From contig WBZZ01001308.1 of the NCBI GenBank assembly GCA_019918135.1, positions 65,001-129,000 on the forward strand: a DNA stretch of 64,000 bases, given 5' to 3'. Every line of letters begins with the position of its first letter. Position 1 is the first letter of the stretch. This stretch comes from Paulinella micropora. Lineage: Eukaryota > Cercozoa > Imbricatea > Euglyphida > Paulinellidae. The notes beneath the pieces were generated by a model, which saw nothing but the letters and a program-made list of their open reading frames with translations, was not told the origin of the DNA and searched no databases. Below are positions 10,314 to 24,346 of the stretch, in pieces. The translations under genes were made by a program, and so were the position numbers.

Positions 10314-10953
10314 ACAGGTTAAAATGCACGAAGTTCTGCAAGAAAAATCCAACACTTTTGAAAATTATTGGTTCCTTCATAAAAACAAAAGATTATATGT
10401 TATTTTAATAATATTTTAAAAAATTAAAAAAAAATTGAATTTCTAACCGTTACAACTGCTTTTTAACGGTTTTGTAAGGATTTTGTGGGATTTTTGCAAT
10501 CTATTTGTTCTTTCTTGGTTTTCATTGAAAACAACTACACTTTATATTCTTTTACATCAGAATAATATAATTTATCATAATTTTTCAAAAACATTCAAAA
10601 ATATTCAAATTTGTAACAGTTACATAACCGTTTTGAACGTTGTATCATATATTGTTGATTTTTTGTAATCTATTTGTTCTTTCTTGGTTTCATTGAAAAC
10701 AACTAGACTTTATATTATTTTACATCAGAATAATATACTTTATCATAATTTTTCAAAAATATTTTTAAAAAATTCAAATTTGTAACCGTTACATAACCGT
10801 TTCGAACTTGAAAAGGTACATTGTTGATTTTTGTGTAAATTTCAGTAGTGTAACAAGTCACGTTACGTAAGTAGTTTTGATACGGAAACATTTAATAATG
10901 TTCTTTAATATTATTTAAATTAAATTCAAATTCAATTTCAAGTTCAAATTCAA
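10314..10953 (+). repeat. Left terminal inverted repeat with two internal ~175-bp subrepeats
   Basis: This arm matches the reverse complement of 17,360-18,016 almost base for base. Inside it, a block with AATCTATTTGTTCTTTCTTG, then TTACATCAGAATAATATA, then GTTACATAACCGTTT occurs twice (about 10,490-10,640 and 10,665-10,805). The recurring GTAACxGTTACATAACCGTTT-type box is a candidate transposase-binding site. Confidence 0.85.
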
Positions 10954-10983
10954 GTTTTTGAATCAAAAATGACTTGAATGATT

Positions 10984-12523
10984 TTATCGAAGTCGACGTG
11001 TACGTTCCTGTCTCTGCCTGCCTCTTCTGGCACTACGTGGTGGCGGCAGCGGCCGAGGAGCAATTGGTGGTAAGCCAAGCTCAACAGGCCACCAATACTT
11101 CTTACCACCGGCTAAAGTATTAAGGATAGTTCTGCCCTTTGCTTCAGTGGTAAAGCGATAGTCAAAGCTATTTTCGCTACGCAGTTTCTTGATTTTCAAA
11201 AGTCCAGGAGTGGTAGTGACCTCAAAATGATGATACCAACCGAGATCATCAATACCATTCACAGGATGACGGTATTTTTCTTCTCGATTGAGTACATATG
11301 AAAAAAAATGAGGTTCGGAATTTGAAAGTTTGGTTCGGATTAACCAACCCATATCTCTGGCGGTTGTCCAAATCCAATCTTCATGGAAGGCCATCCAGGC
11401 TACCATTTGCGCTATTTTGCCTGCGTGTGAATCGCAGAGCCCCTTTCCATGATTGGAGGGGTAAAAATTCCAAGCAAAATATTGTAACCAAGGATGCTTC
11501 ACACGAACAAGGCTAGCCTCCGCAAGTGAATATCTTTGCTTGAAATGTTTACGACCTCCGTCAGACCATTAAATGACTTTTGTTTTTCCAAGCGGCTTGA
11601 TGACATCATTAAGGATATCATGTTGCCATTGTCGAAAAAAAAAGAAATCATTGATTGCTCCTTTATCTTGATGATGTGGGAGTGTGTCAACATATTTCCT
11701 CTTAATACCCCCCCTCCCATCACTCATAAGCAAGACAGCAATGCAATCATTCACATCTTCTGTCTCCCCCCCACCTACGCTCATATTCGAAAAATCACAC
11801 TATCAAAACATAAGAAATGTCCGTTCGGACTAATTCTAAGTCGTCATCAAAACATTTCGCGTTTTCCTTTGCTTTGAAATGGTGTTCAGTTTTTTCGACT
11901 ACTCGTTCCAACTTTTTCTGCTTTTGCTCTTCCTGATCGAGCTCGCTCCTACCTTCTTGTTCCTGCAGCTCAATAAGCCTAGCTACTTTTTGCTTGTACT
12001 GTCTGCAATCAGGGCACTTTCCCCACACCTTAGAACAGCGAGACTCCACCCAATATTGGGCATGAAGTCGACTCCACTCTGAGCGTAGTGGAGGGCGGAC
12101 CATTACTTGCAGTTGCGAGTGAGGGTAGATAAGGAACTTACCGAATTGTTTGTTCCAAAAACAGCGCGCTTGATCTAATTTCATATCCTGAGCACGCTGC
12201 CTTGGATTTAGGTACGGGTTCCTGTTAATTGCAAATGTAATATATTTGCCATAAAATTTTTTATTTAATTAATATTATTAATACAAATCTTGACTGCCAA
12301 CGGAGAGTTACAACTTCACGTCAGTCTTTAAAATACAAGACTGACATGAAATTGTAGCTTAAAAAGGGAGGGCCAACCCTTGGCCCTCCCGGGGTGTGTG
12401 TGTTGCGGGGGGGGGGGGGGGGGGGTACCGTTCAACGTGCGGACATTGACCCCCTAGGCCACAATTACCACAATCACTATCGGCAGGGACACGACGTTGA
12501 AGCGTCAGGATACTATCCCTCAT
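10984..12523 (-). pseudogene. DDE-type transposase, two exons, with one frameshift and one stop
   Basis: Model: exon 1 at 12,523-12,429 (ATG), exon 2 from 12,221 to the stop at 10,984; the donor CG|GTACCC and acceptor AACAG|G keep phase. Exon 1 encodes a Cys-rich N-terminus (CGNCGLGGQC). Exon 2 holds a second Cys motif (CSKVWGKCPDC), a helical linker, DFSNMS, then WSDGGRKHFK and NHGKGLCDSHAGK. The order of an Asp near DFSN, Asp in WSDGG, and HGxGxCD matches uncharacterised transposase-like proteins I recall from oomycetes and invertebrates. This copy has a frameshift near 11,785-11,795, just before DFSN, and an in-frame TAA at 11,569-11,571 directly before WSDGG, so it is probably inactive. 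It lies just inside the left TIR, as expected for the element's transposase. Confidence 0.65.
12309..12390. repeat. Two hairpins in the transposase intron
   Basis: Arms 12,309-12,328 and 12,337-12,356 pair at about 18 of 20 positions around an 8-base loop. A second hairpin has perfect 11-base arms GGGAGGGCCAA (12,366-12,376) and TTGGCCCTCCC (12,380-12,390). A poly(G) run follows at 12,407-12,425. All fall in the predicted intron between transposase exons, next to the neighbouring gene's 3' end, so they could also act as a terminator or stalling structure. Confidence 0.7.
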
Positions 12524-12541
12524 AAGGGAACGCCACCATAA

Positions 12542-12940
12542 CTAAAAAACATAAAAGCCTGCCCGACTTTTCTGATCATATTTCAAAAAAGATAAATTCC
12601 GCTGAAGGCGTTTTGGCTGATCGCCAAACTTTGCGCTGATTTGGAACTGGTGCGGTTGAGCATTCGGCCTCGCCTTCCTTGCGATCACCAACGCCCCCCC
12701 CCTGCAGACATGGGCCCTGCTGCTGATATGGTAGGTCGGCGGCGAACATCCTTCACATTTCCAAATCCCCACCTCCCCCGCCTCGTAAGCCACTTCAAGC
12801 TGAGCCTGACTGCGCCTCAACTTTTGCTTTGCCTCGTGGGTGTAGGGATCCCCCTTCTTGACAGCTGCAGAGATAGCCTAAGTAAAGTATGTGAGAGTAT
12901 GTATGTAAGTATGTATGAAAAAAGAGAGACAGAGAGAGAC

Positions 12941-12986
<46 letters not shown>

Positions 12987-13942
12987 AAGAGAAAGAGAGA
13001 GAAAGAGAGATAGAAAGAAAAAGAAAGGAAGCAACACAAAAAAGAGAGAGAGAGAGAGAGAGAGACCGGCAGAACTTGTTTCCAGTATATGGGAAAGCTG
13101 GCGTAGTCGTCGTACACCTTGCTCTGGGTGACGTACTCGACGAATTCGCGACCACTCCTTACGTGCCGATCAAGAGACGGATGAAACTTACTTAAATAAA
13201 ACTCAACCCCGTAACTGTCCATGCCCAACTTATTACAAAGTGGATCAAAACCGACGCGGGTGCTTGCGAAACTCATTCCTGCAAAGGCATGCAACGCCGC
13301 CAGACTGGGCAGACCCAGCCATTTACACGACACGTCCGAGAGCGCATGAAATTGCTGTACTTCCCCAAGCAAAGCTCGAACATGGGGGGGGCACAGACGC
13401 AGGCGTAACAGAAGGAAGGTGAGCTGTATCCTCCATAATTATGACAAGAACTGCCAAACCCCATTTAGCAAGCTCCATTAAAGGAGATTCCTCCGAAAAT
13501 TTTGCTACCTCATCCCCAAGGGACTCTAACACAGACTCAAATGCGGAAAGCTTGGCAGACAGATTGGGTGGGGGCCTGGTGTCCTTCTTCTCTGCCTCCA
13601 CGAACTCAACCTGCAACCCATGCTTGACATCATCCCGCTGCTGGGCAACCACCAAACAACGCCCTGAATGGATCCGCAATGGCTCTGAGGCAGGAGCCGC
13701 CTCGGAGGAAGCGGAAGATGACGCAGAACTCGCGGGCGAGGAAAAAACAATTTCCTGATTTTGCACCGCCAATCCAAGAAGTTGCCTTGCCTGCAGAAAC
13801 AAAAACAAGATAATCAATGAAAACAGAAACAAACACGCAACACGTTTTTTTATTAAATGAAACAAAACAAAACAAACTTAGCTTCATATCTGCGCTCCTC
13901 CGCCTCGATTTCTCGGCAAGTATGGCGGCGTTTTTTGACCAT
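12542..13942 (-). CDS. Spliced zinc-finger gene of the transposon (~357 residues)
   Basis: Model on the minus strand: exons 13,942-13,874, 13,790-13,410, 13,354-13,067 and 12,877-12,542, all junctions phase 0; the stop is at 12,542. N-terminus MVKKRRHTCREIEAEERR is basic and helical. Exon 2 encodes a Ser/Ala-rich linker and a helical segment; exon 3 a compact domain rich in aromatic residues. Exon 4 carries WKCEGC...H...HVC, a C-x2-C-x5-H-x5-H-x-C arrangement that could bind zinc. Donors are weak (TTT|GTTTTG, TCT|GTTACG, CCG|GTCTCT), and a GTGCCC donor 15 bases away also keeps phase, so exon edges are uncertain. The third intron is a long (CT)n array in the sense direction. Its stop lies only 19 bases before the transposase ATG. 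Possible role: DNA-binding partner of the transposase. No family recognised. Confidence 0.55.
12878..13066. repeat. (GA)n microsatellite forming an intron of the zinc-finger gene
   Basis: GA and GACA repeats occupy nearly the whole predicted third intron; on the sense (minus) strand this is polypyrimidine (CT)n. Acceptor ACTTAG|GCT and donor CCG|GTCTCT bracket it. Confidence 0.7.
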
Positions 13943-13948
13943 GTCGGT

Positions 13949-14342
13949 CTGCAAAGACAGCAACAGAAAAGAAAAAAAGGGGGGCCAATAAAGAGAAGAC
14001 ATTCAGCAAACACAAATCTATACACAAAAAAAGACTGAGAGAACAGTAGCAAAAAGATACAGGACATGACAAAGGCGCACAGCAACGACAACAAATCGTG
14101 TTTTGCACCACCCAACAACCCGCCCAACAAAAAGGAAGTGACAGTTGTCCGTCGCTGGCCCGTTTCTCGGTCCATCGGCCGGACCACTGGAAAATTACGC
14201 AGTTTATGGTTCGGCAAACCAAAAAAAAGAGCGGTTAGGCGCCAAAAACAACCAGACCCAAACAACTCTGTTTTTTTGCTTTTTGTTGTCCTTGTCAAAC
14301 AGAACTCGAGAGTCTTGAGAGGACGCCAGCAAGCTGATCAGT
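13949..14342. promoter_or_regulatory. Divergent intergenic region of the two accessory genes
   Basis: About 390 bases separate the minus-strand zinc-finger gene start and the plus-strand coiled-coil gene start. No clear TATA box is seen. Additional short 5' exons of either gene could lie here. The arrangement suggests a shared bidirectional promoter; this is inference from geometry only. Confidence 0.35.
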
Positions 14343-16854
<2,512 letters not shown>

Positions 16855-17359
16855 GCATGACTGAACTGACATGAAGTTGTAGTAATTTTCGACCTTAATA
16901 TTAAGTTAATACTTGCTACAGTTTTACCATTAAAAATTATTGTTACTGCTTTTGAATTGTGTTAGAACTGAACATTAAAATGGTCGGCCATGGTTCAATT
17001 TCGGATCTGAATTGAAGGATAAGTTTCGACTAACAATATTGTTTAATTTATTTATCTTTTGTGCTTGTTGCTTGCTGCATGAGCTAACAAGCTTTTGAGG
17101 CACGACCAGTACTTACCTTTAATAAATTGACTGTCAAACTTGTACGTTTATTAACCGCTAATATTCAAAGTTCGGATATGTAATATTAATGTTTTGAAAA
17201 ATACATTAAATATAAAATGAATTCAATTATATTAATATATTACATTTTATTTTGACAAATTTTAATAATACAAAACGATTCCTAGTCGTTAATAAAAGTG
17301 TAAAAACCTTAGAGTTGTGACTCGAAAAATGTCGTTCTATGAAACACAACTTTCAAGTT
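16855..17359. other. Non-coding 3' region inside the transposon
   Basis: AT-rich sequence lies between the coiled-coil gene stop and the right TIR; it contains an AATAAA-type signal near 17,121. No other gene seen. Confidence 0.5.
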
Positions 17360-18016
17360 AGTAATCAAGTTGAATTTGAAATTGAATTTAAATTTAATTT
17401 AATAATGTTATTAATATTAATAAAAAACATTATTAAATGTTTCTGTATCAAAACTACTTACGTAACGTGACTTGTTACACTACTGAAATTTACACAAAAA
17501 ATCAACAATGTACCTTTTCAAGTTCGAAACGGTCATGTAACGGTTACAAATTTGAATTTTTTAAAAATATTTTTGAAAAATTATGATAAAGTATATTATT
17601 CTGATGTAAAAGAATATAAAGTCTAGTTGTTTTCAATGAAAACCAAGAAAGAACAAATAGATTACAAAAAATCAACAATATATGATACAACGTTCGAAAC
17701 GGTTATGTAACTGTTACAAATTTGAATATTTTTGAATGTTTTTGAAAAATTATGATAAATTATATTATTCTGATGTAAAAGAATATAAAGTGTAGTTGTT
17801 TTCAATGAAAACCAAGAAAGAACAAATAGATTACAAAAATCCCACAAAATCCTTACAAAACCGTTAAAAATCAGTTGTAACGGTTAGAAATTCAATTTTT
17901 TTTTAATTTTTTAAAATATTATTAAAATAACATATAATCTTTTGTTTTTATGAAGGAACCAATAATTTTCAAAAGTGTTGGATTTTTCTTGCAGAACTTC
18001 GTGCATTTTAACCTGT
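17360..18016 (-). repeat. Right terminal inverted repeat
   Basis: This is the reverse complement of the left arm (10,314-10,953), including both internal subrepeats, and ends outward in CATTTTAACCTGT followed by CAAG. The arms differ at scattered single bases and by a few short indels, most at the inner edge. Confidence 0.85.
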
Positions 18017-19217
18017 CAAGCCTCCCACTCTACGCACTTAGTGCGAAGAAGGAAAATAAGGACTTGAAGGGTACTGATATGGCCGATATGGGCAGTATTC
18101 CATTCTTGGTAAAAAGTCCGCAAAACCCCTTGAAAAGGGAGACCATCTTTGCCTTGCCCACTCCCAAGGTCGCCCACCGTAAATACCGCGAGTTTCCACT
18201 TGAGTTTTGCGCCATGATGTCCCCCTCGTTTCTGTCCTCTTTCACCATGTCCCTCGTGTCTTTTTCCAAACCAACTCCACTATTTGTTTCTCCCATGTTC
18301 CCTTTTGGTTCCCGCCACCTTCCATCCTCCATACGTGTTTGACTGTGGGCATATTCCGTCCCCTCTTAGCCATTCCTCCTACTTGCTTGTTACCTCCTTG
18401 CAACCTCGTTCCCCTTTGTTGTCCTCCTTCCATATAAACCCAGCCATTCGTCGTGCCATATCAATGCTTGTTCCCCCAAGCCCCCAAATCCACTTTGTTG
18501 TCTTCCTAGGGTGACATGTTGCCCCATGTCTGTGACTCTTTGACACGACATCCCCCTATGTGTCTGTGAGTACCACCCACTTTGCCATGTTATTCCTATG
18601 TCTCCACTCCATCAATCATCGTGAAAACATGCTACCATATTGCCACAATCCACAGCAAACACAGAACAAATGTTTGCACTGAGTTGTCCTTACGGTTTTG
18701 AGAGAAAACATGACATGTGTGGAGTGTCCCCGTGACATGTATGTACAGCAACCCTTGCTCATCACTCGAAAAACCCCAAAACATGCAAAGAACGCATGCA
18801 CCACACTCCTTGCATATATGTGCATTCAAGGTAATCTTATGCCATAATAAATTCCGAGTTTCCATGTCAAATCATTTCCCGCCACCTGATGTATGTGTGT
18901 TTGACACAGCAACCCTTGCTTATCCACGAAAAAACACGAGAACCCAAGACGAACACAAGAAATGCATGCCCCATGCATAGATTCATCCACGAACAACCAA
19001 AAACCATCAACAACCATCAAGTTCCATTCCAATAAACATGTCGCAAACCTCGAATCTGTGCCGATTTTCTCAAGTCATAGAAGACACAACAATTTCCGAG
19101 GAACGAGGAAAATTTCCTACCCCGTAAACTATGTTTTTATTAGCGACTCCAATGTTACCGAGACCAAATATTTAATAATATAATAACTGTCTAACGACTT
19201 GTAGAATGAGGAATACC

Positions 19218-19233
19218 TAACGTAGAAGGGACT
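19218..19233 (-). promoter_or_regulatory. GTCCCTTCTACGTTAG motif, most upstream copy
   Basis: The 16 bases are identical to those before the gag-like ORF at 8195-8210. A TATATAA box lies about 55 bases upstream on the same strand (19,287-19,293), so this copy may mark the transcription start or first leader of the minus-strand retroelement. Confidence 0.6.
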
Positions 19234-19286
19234 CCGTACTCTCCAAGCCAAGGTAAACCGACAGACCGGAACATAGAGTAATGCCA

Positions 19287-19293
19287 TTATATA
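19287..19293 (-). promoter_or_regulatory. TATA box candidate (TATATAA)
   Basis: Minus-strand TATATAATGG stands in otherwise GC-balanced sequence upstream of the most distal GTCCCTTCTACGTTAG copy. Position suits a promoter for the minus-strand retroelement. Confidence 0.4.
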
Positions 19294-19338
19294 CCGGATG
19301 GGCCGGCACATCTGAAAGGAGTCGGTAAAGGTTCCACG

Positions 19339-20708
19339 ATGGGTAGCTTCCCAAAGGTTATGAGCCTTGGAACTGAGAAAACAATGGGTTTAAAGCAAGA
19401 GTACATCCCGCAGTTGGATGGTACCACTCGGAATTATTCCGACTTCCGTTACAAGCTAGTGAACTATGCAAAGGGCATCAGTGCCTGGCATAGTGAGTGC
19501 GTTACGCTGGCATTTGATGACCCAGCAAAGGCAAAGGTTAAATATCCTTACGACCCAGTCAAAGCACTGGAGATTGAGGAGAGGGAGTTGCCTGATGAAC
19601 CTGACTCAGAGGATACCCCTGATGTAGACACTGACGATGAAGGTAGTGCGTCAGACGCTGGTAGACAGAGACCCAAAACGCTGAAGAAAGACGAAGGCAA
19701 GACACCCTCTGACGACAGACCGAAGGATTGGGCTAAGCTCACTGACGAACAAAAGAAAAACTGGAGAGAGAAAAGAGCAAAGAAGATGAAGCATGAGAAA
19801 CGAAGACACACACACACACTCAGAGTGAAAGTAGTACAGAAAGAACTTGAAGAAGCATTATGAACGCATGCGAACACTACAACTCATTCTGTCTGTTGCT
19901 TTTTCTCATCCTGTTGTCGTTCGATATTTGCATACTAAGACAATCACAGGACCGATAGAGCTGATAGAGGCAGTGCGTGCCAAGTTCGGTTCAATCTCCG
20001 GGGTCAACACGAACATAAAAGCGCAAATTTTCGAGAACATGTATCCAAAACCCGGACAAAATGTTGATGCATGGTTGAATGATTATATTGCAATCAAGGG
20101 AGGAGTAGAAAGTCACAGAACTCACCCATTCGACGAAGACGACCTTAAGAGCCCTGCTTGCTAAGCTCGCAAAACACCCAGCATACGGAGAGAACTTCAA
20201 AGCACTCTACTTCAACCTACTCACCAACCTCAGACCAGGATTTGACGACTTAGTTGACAGCGCGAGAGACACATGGGCGTTGTGGAGAAAGGATAAGTGG
20301 AGAGGGGAAGAGAGGAAGGAGAGACCTGAAAAGAGACCTGAAAAGCCCACGAGGCAGAAGAGGGAGACAAACCTCTTAGCAGGAGATAAGGGAGATGAGG
20401 ACGAAGGGGGTAAGGGCAAGTTCAGAAAATTCAAGAAGAAGGAAGAATGGTGGCTCAAAGTCACCTGTCACGAGTGCAATGAGAAAGGCCATACCAAGAA
20501 GTATTGCCCAGCAAAGAAACCCCGTAAGAAAAGTCAAGCGAGTGAAGACAAGAACGATAACAAAAAGAAAAAGGGAAAACCTCACACCAATAAGCACAAG
20601 AAGTCTCTCAAAGACAAAGACATGAACCTCATAAGAGAGGAAGAAGAAGAGGGGGACACAGAGACTGACAGTGACGCTTTGCTCGTCTTCATGGGGGGGA
20701 TGTCCTAG
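19339..20708 (+). pseudogene. Copia gag with CCHC zinc knuckle
   Basis: This encodes the nucleocapsid/capsid protein that packages element RNA. An N-terminal conserved segment begins MGSFPKVMSLGTEK. An acidic then Lys/Arg-rich linker follows, then a helical segment with the HYERMRTLQLILSVAFSHPV-type core seen in both copies, then CHECNEKGHTKKYC, a C-x2-C-x4-H-x4-C zinc knuckle that binds RNA. The C-terminus is Lys-rich, then acidic. The frame is interrupted, about two breaks. The start codon falls inside sequence that is repeated at the end of the 3' LTR. Confidence 0.8.
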
Positions 20709-20935
20709 ACGACCCTGGGGAAACCCCTGACGAAGAAAGAGACAGGGAGAGAGCGAATGTCGAGTCTGGGGAACCTCAGATTGAGCCAGGTGTTCGTCCC
20801 CTGCGACAAATAGGAGTAACGGAGGGAGTCCCTCCGCCACACCCATCTCACGCTCTCAGAGTCAGCTAACTAGGGACACCTCCACAAACACCCCACAGCG
20901 TCAAAACACAGTCCCCAAATGACCTCTGAAAACAA

Positions 20936-22393
20936 TTGAGAGGTATAGTAAAGAGAGGCCGAGGTCCCTTAAATGTCATGGCAAAAACAAAAAGAACAGT
21001 TCTTGTCAAAATTGAGAAAGACAGAAAGGGTCCAAATGCTCTGCAAGCTTCAAGGTTGATATATGGTCTATTTTGCGGTTATCATGCAAAGAAACAGGAC
21101 AAAGAGTATGCTCTTCTTGACTTAGCTGCCAGCCCAGACCTCCGTCCCCCCAAGTCCCTCACTATCCTGATGAGAGTGGTTTGCGTGAGGATGCGAGAGC
21201 GAGAGGAACAGTCATACCACACAACCTCACTACCACATTCACCAACCAATCTCCACAGAGGGAGGGAGAGAATAAGCAAAAGGAAGTGAAAAAGGAAGTG
21301 AGGGGGAGCAGGCGTGTAGAGACATCACCACAAAAACACACCTCCACCACACAAACACCTCACACCGCATCACCCACTCATGTCACGCAAACAGATGACA
21401 CACCTACGCAAAGAGAGAGCAGTGAGGAAGAAGAAGGAGAGGAAGAGATGGAGGAGTCATACTATAACAGAGACAATGACTCTAGATGTTCAGATGAGAT
21501 CATGCATGACATGGCAATGGCATCATGCTTAGATGATAGTGATGTTGACCCGGAATTTCTAACATTTACACGGAAGGGCATTGTTAAGAAATATTTTTTG
21601 AAAAACACGGCATTATCAAGAAGCTTAAGACTCACGCTAAGAGTGGGAGTCCGGCATCTGCCGGACTACCCAGTGCTGCCGTAGGGACCGGGGAGGCCAA
21701 GGGGAAGAAGCGTGAAGGCGCAGCGGCACAAACAGGTCCAAACCTCAAACCCTACCACACACCAACACGCCACCCATCATCACTTTCAACGACAGAGAAC
21801 AGCTCGCTCAACAACTCACAACAACATGCATCAGAGAAAGCAGTGGTGAGGTGAAAAGAGTGAGTGAAGGGAAGTTAGTGATAGATGAGTTCTTGACAGA
21901 TGTGGTGAGAGCAATAGAGGGAGTGTATATTGCACACGCTGCACGCACAACACTATCCCCGCTAACACAAACCCAAAGCAGCAACACCACACAACCATCA
22001 GCACCATCACAACACAAGGACATGTACAGCAAACAGAACTACGCACTAGTGTTAGATGGGGAAGGGGGGCGAGACAGAAAAAGTACGATAATTCAGGATA
22101 GCGGGTCGTCACGAGACATAGCATGCAACCCTGAAATCTTACACGACATTAAGTCCGTTCCCCCTGTCAAGCTAATTACAGGTAATGGAGAGTGTGAGAT
22201 AGGACAGGAGGGGACGGCAAGAGTGACGCGCATAAATGGACACGGTAGGCCAATTACGGTGTCAAGGCCAATGCTCCTTGACGCCAGGTTACCCGTGAAT
22301 ATTGCCTCAACCGGCAGGATGGATAATACCCATCACCGGTCAATCATTCACCAAAACGGACAGCTAGTCATACTCAAACACCCCATAAGTTAG
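20936..22393 (+). pseudogene. Copia linker and aspartic protease region
   Basis: This region starts with a short basic zinc-poor segment and a Thr/His/Pro-rich linker. At about 22,080-22,390 comes the protease: IIQDSGSSRDIA contains the D-S-G active-site triplet, followed by beta-rich sequence (VKLITGNGECEIGQEGTARV) and LPVNIASTGRMD, as in copia proteases. The enzyme would release gag and pol products. The region is broken about two or more times. Confidence 0.7.
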
Positions 22394-22480
22394 AGGAGAG
22401 AGACGTACTGGTGAGAGGTAGGCTCATGTCAACCCTTCTTTACAGATGGGACGATGAATTTGACACCCCATTGGACATAA

Positions 22481-24238
22481 ATGAGCGTTATGAACCCCCA
22501 TAGAATAAGAAAAGAGAAGTGGTGGGGTAAAAAGGGAGGGAAACCCCAAGAGAGAGAGAGAGAGAGACAGAAGCGTAGGCAGACAGAAGGCAAAACAGGG
22601 GAGGTAACGCGGTATGCGTCTTATCCCTGCAAGCCTGGTGCGATTAGAAAGGTAGATATAGAATTGTTCCATTATGCATGTGGACACTATAGCATTAAGA
22701 AGATGAGAGCATTGGCAAATGCATTAGGCATAAAGCTAGTAGGAGATGAGAAGAAACCAGAATTTTGCGAATCATGCATGATAGGTAAGGCAAAGCAATT
22801 GCCTAGGTTTAAAGTTAATAAGATAGAAAGAGCTAGTAAGCCAGGAGTAGTATTACACATAGGCACCGGAACGTGGTCAGCACGGTCAATACACGGTAAG
22901 AGACATAAATTTTCGGTCACGGATGATTACTCGTTGTTTATTAAGGATTATTATCTTGCACATAAGAACAAATTTATTGACTGCATTAAGCAGGCGGTAG
23001 CATTTTATGAGAGACAGACAGGAAACAAAGTACAAGAAATTAGATGTGATCAAGAGTTTGATGTCCCGAAAGAGGTGATAGAGTGGTGGAAGCCTAGTCA
23101 TTTTATTTGGAAAACGTCAGCAACGGGGGACAAAGATGGTAACCCTATCGCTGAAAAAGCCAACGACATTACGGCTGGGGCCGCAAGAGCCATGCGTTAC
23201 CATGCCCACCTGCCCACTTCTTTCTGGGCAGAAATGGAACATTCGGCAACCACTCTACATAACATTTTGCCTGCCACCCAAGGACCAAGGAAGGGGGTGT
23301 CCCCATTTGAGCAGTTGTTGGCCAGGAAACCGTTTTTGAAACACCTTAGATTGTTAGGCTGCATGGGAAAGAAAGTTATGCTAGTAGGGTATGACTTATT
23401 TAGAGAGTTCTATAGAGTGTGGGACAGTAGGAAAGTAGTAACAGGAGTTAGGAACGTGCGGTTCAACCCGTACGTGATAGGCAAGGAAGCACATCCAGAG
23501 AGAACAGTCAAGTGGGATGAGGATGTAGCTGAGGGGGAGAGTGAGAGTAAGGATGTCGATGTTGAACAAACACACTCCACACCCACCACCACCACAGCCA
23601 CTACCACCCACACACAAGAGGACACGACACAGACTCATGACGATGACGACACATACGACAATGTCGATGACGTTAGTCAGTCAGATAGTCAACAAGGACA
23701 AGGGGAATATGGAGGGGACACAGGGGGAGTCAGCGTAGATCACAAACACACACAAACACAAGATAGCTTTTCAACACAGGACATCGACACCACACCGACA
23801 GCTGCACCCCATCCCACCGACACAACCCCACAGACAACCAACACAGGACTAGGACATGCACACGCACTCACAGATGTATCTGACCCTCAAGCACAGCATG
23901 AGAGAAGAGCATATGAAGAGAGTGAGCAACCTAGTAAAGGAAGAACATGGGAAAAGAGTGACAAGATCACTGAAGCTAACATAGTTCAAGAAGGAAAACG
24001 AATAAGACGACAGGCACAGCAACAACCACCACAAGCACAGCAACCACCATCACGACCGCATACTGAACTAAAACGAAAAGAAAAAGTAGTTGAGGTTCGG
24101 GAACTAGAGGGAGTGAGAGTGAGAGTACTTGCAAGAGAGTGGGGAGACGAGTGGGCAGAGAAGACATACGGAGAGGGCTGGGAGAGCAAAGTGCGCACAG
24201 GCATAGTTAAGCAGAAGTGTGCCCCAAAGAGAGGTTAA
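22481..24238 (+). pseudogene. Copia GAG-pre-integrase and integrase
   Basis: A (GA)n run sits in the linker. The zinc domain follows: FHYACGHYSIKKMRALAN...FCESCMIGKAKQ, an H-x-H-x-C-x2-C arrangement as in gag_pre-integrs. The rve core comes next: TGTWSARSIHGKRHKFSVTDDYS and IRCDQEFDVPKEVIEWW, then the conserved AEMEHSATTLHNILP and an integrase C-terminal patch GYDLFREFYRVWD. The last third is a Thr/His/Asp/Gln-rich linker to RT. The integrase would insert element cDNA. Broken with few interruptions. Confidence 0.8.
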
Positions 24239-24346
24239 AGGTTAGAAAACGACCTAAGCCATCTCACTTTGTTCAGTTTGAGGTCACTAGAGAAGATGCT
24301 AGATTCTGAGATCAATAAGTAGAAGGTAAGTGAGGGGGAGTCCGTA

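Larger units (their letters stand above)
18017..19310. other. Upstream (leader) part of the split retroelement
   Basis: No solid gene is present. Minus-strand short frames at 18,030-18,433 have the same Lys/Gly/Glu-rich composition as the ORFs beyond the transposon and may be a remnant ORF. A degenerate direct repeat occurs: GCAACCCTTGCT followed by AT-poor CGAAAAA..., at about 18,745 and 18,905, spaced about 170 bases. Confidence 0.4.

Noticed and set aside
18030-18433. Independent gene at 18.03-18.43 kb
   Set aside because: Short Lys/Gly-rich frames without a domain; composition fits the split retroelement leader, so not called as a gene.
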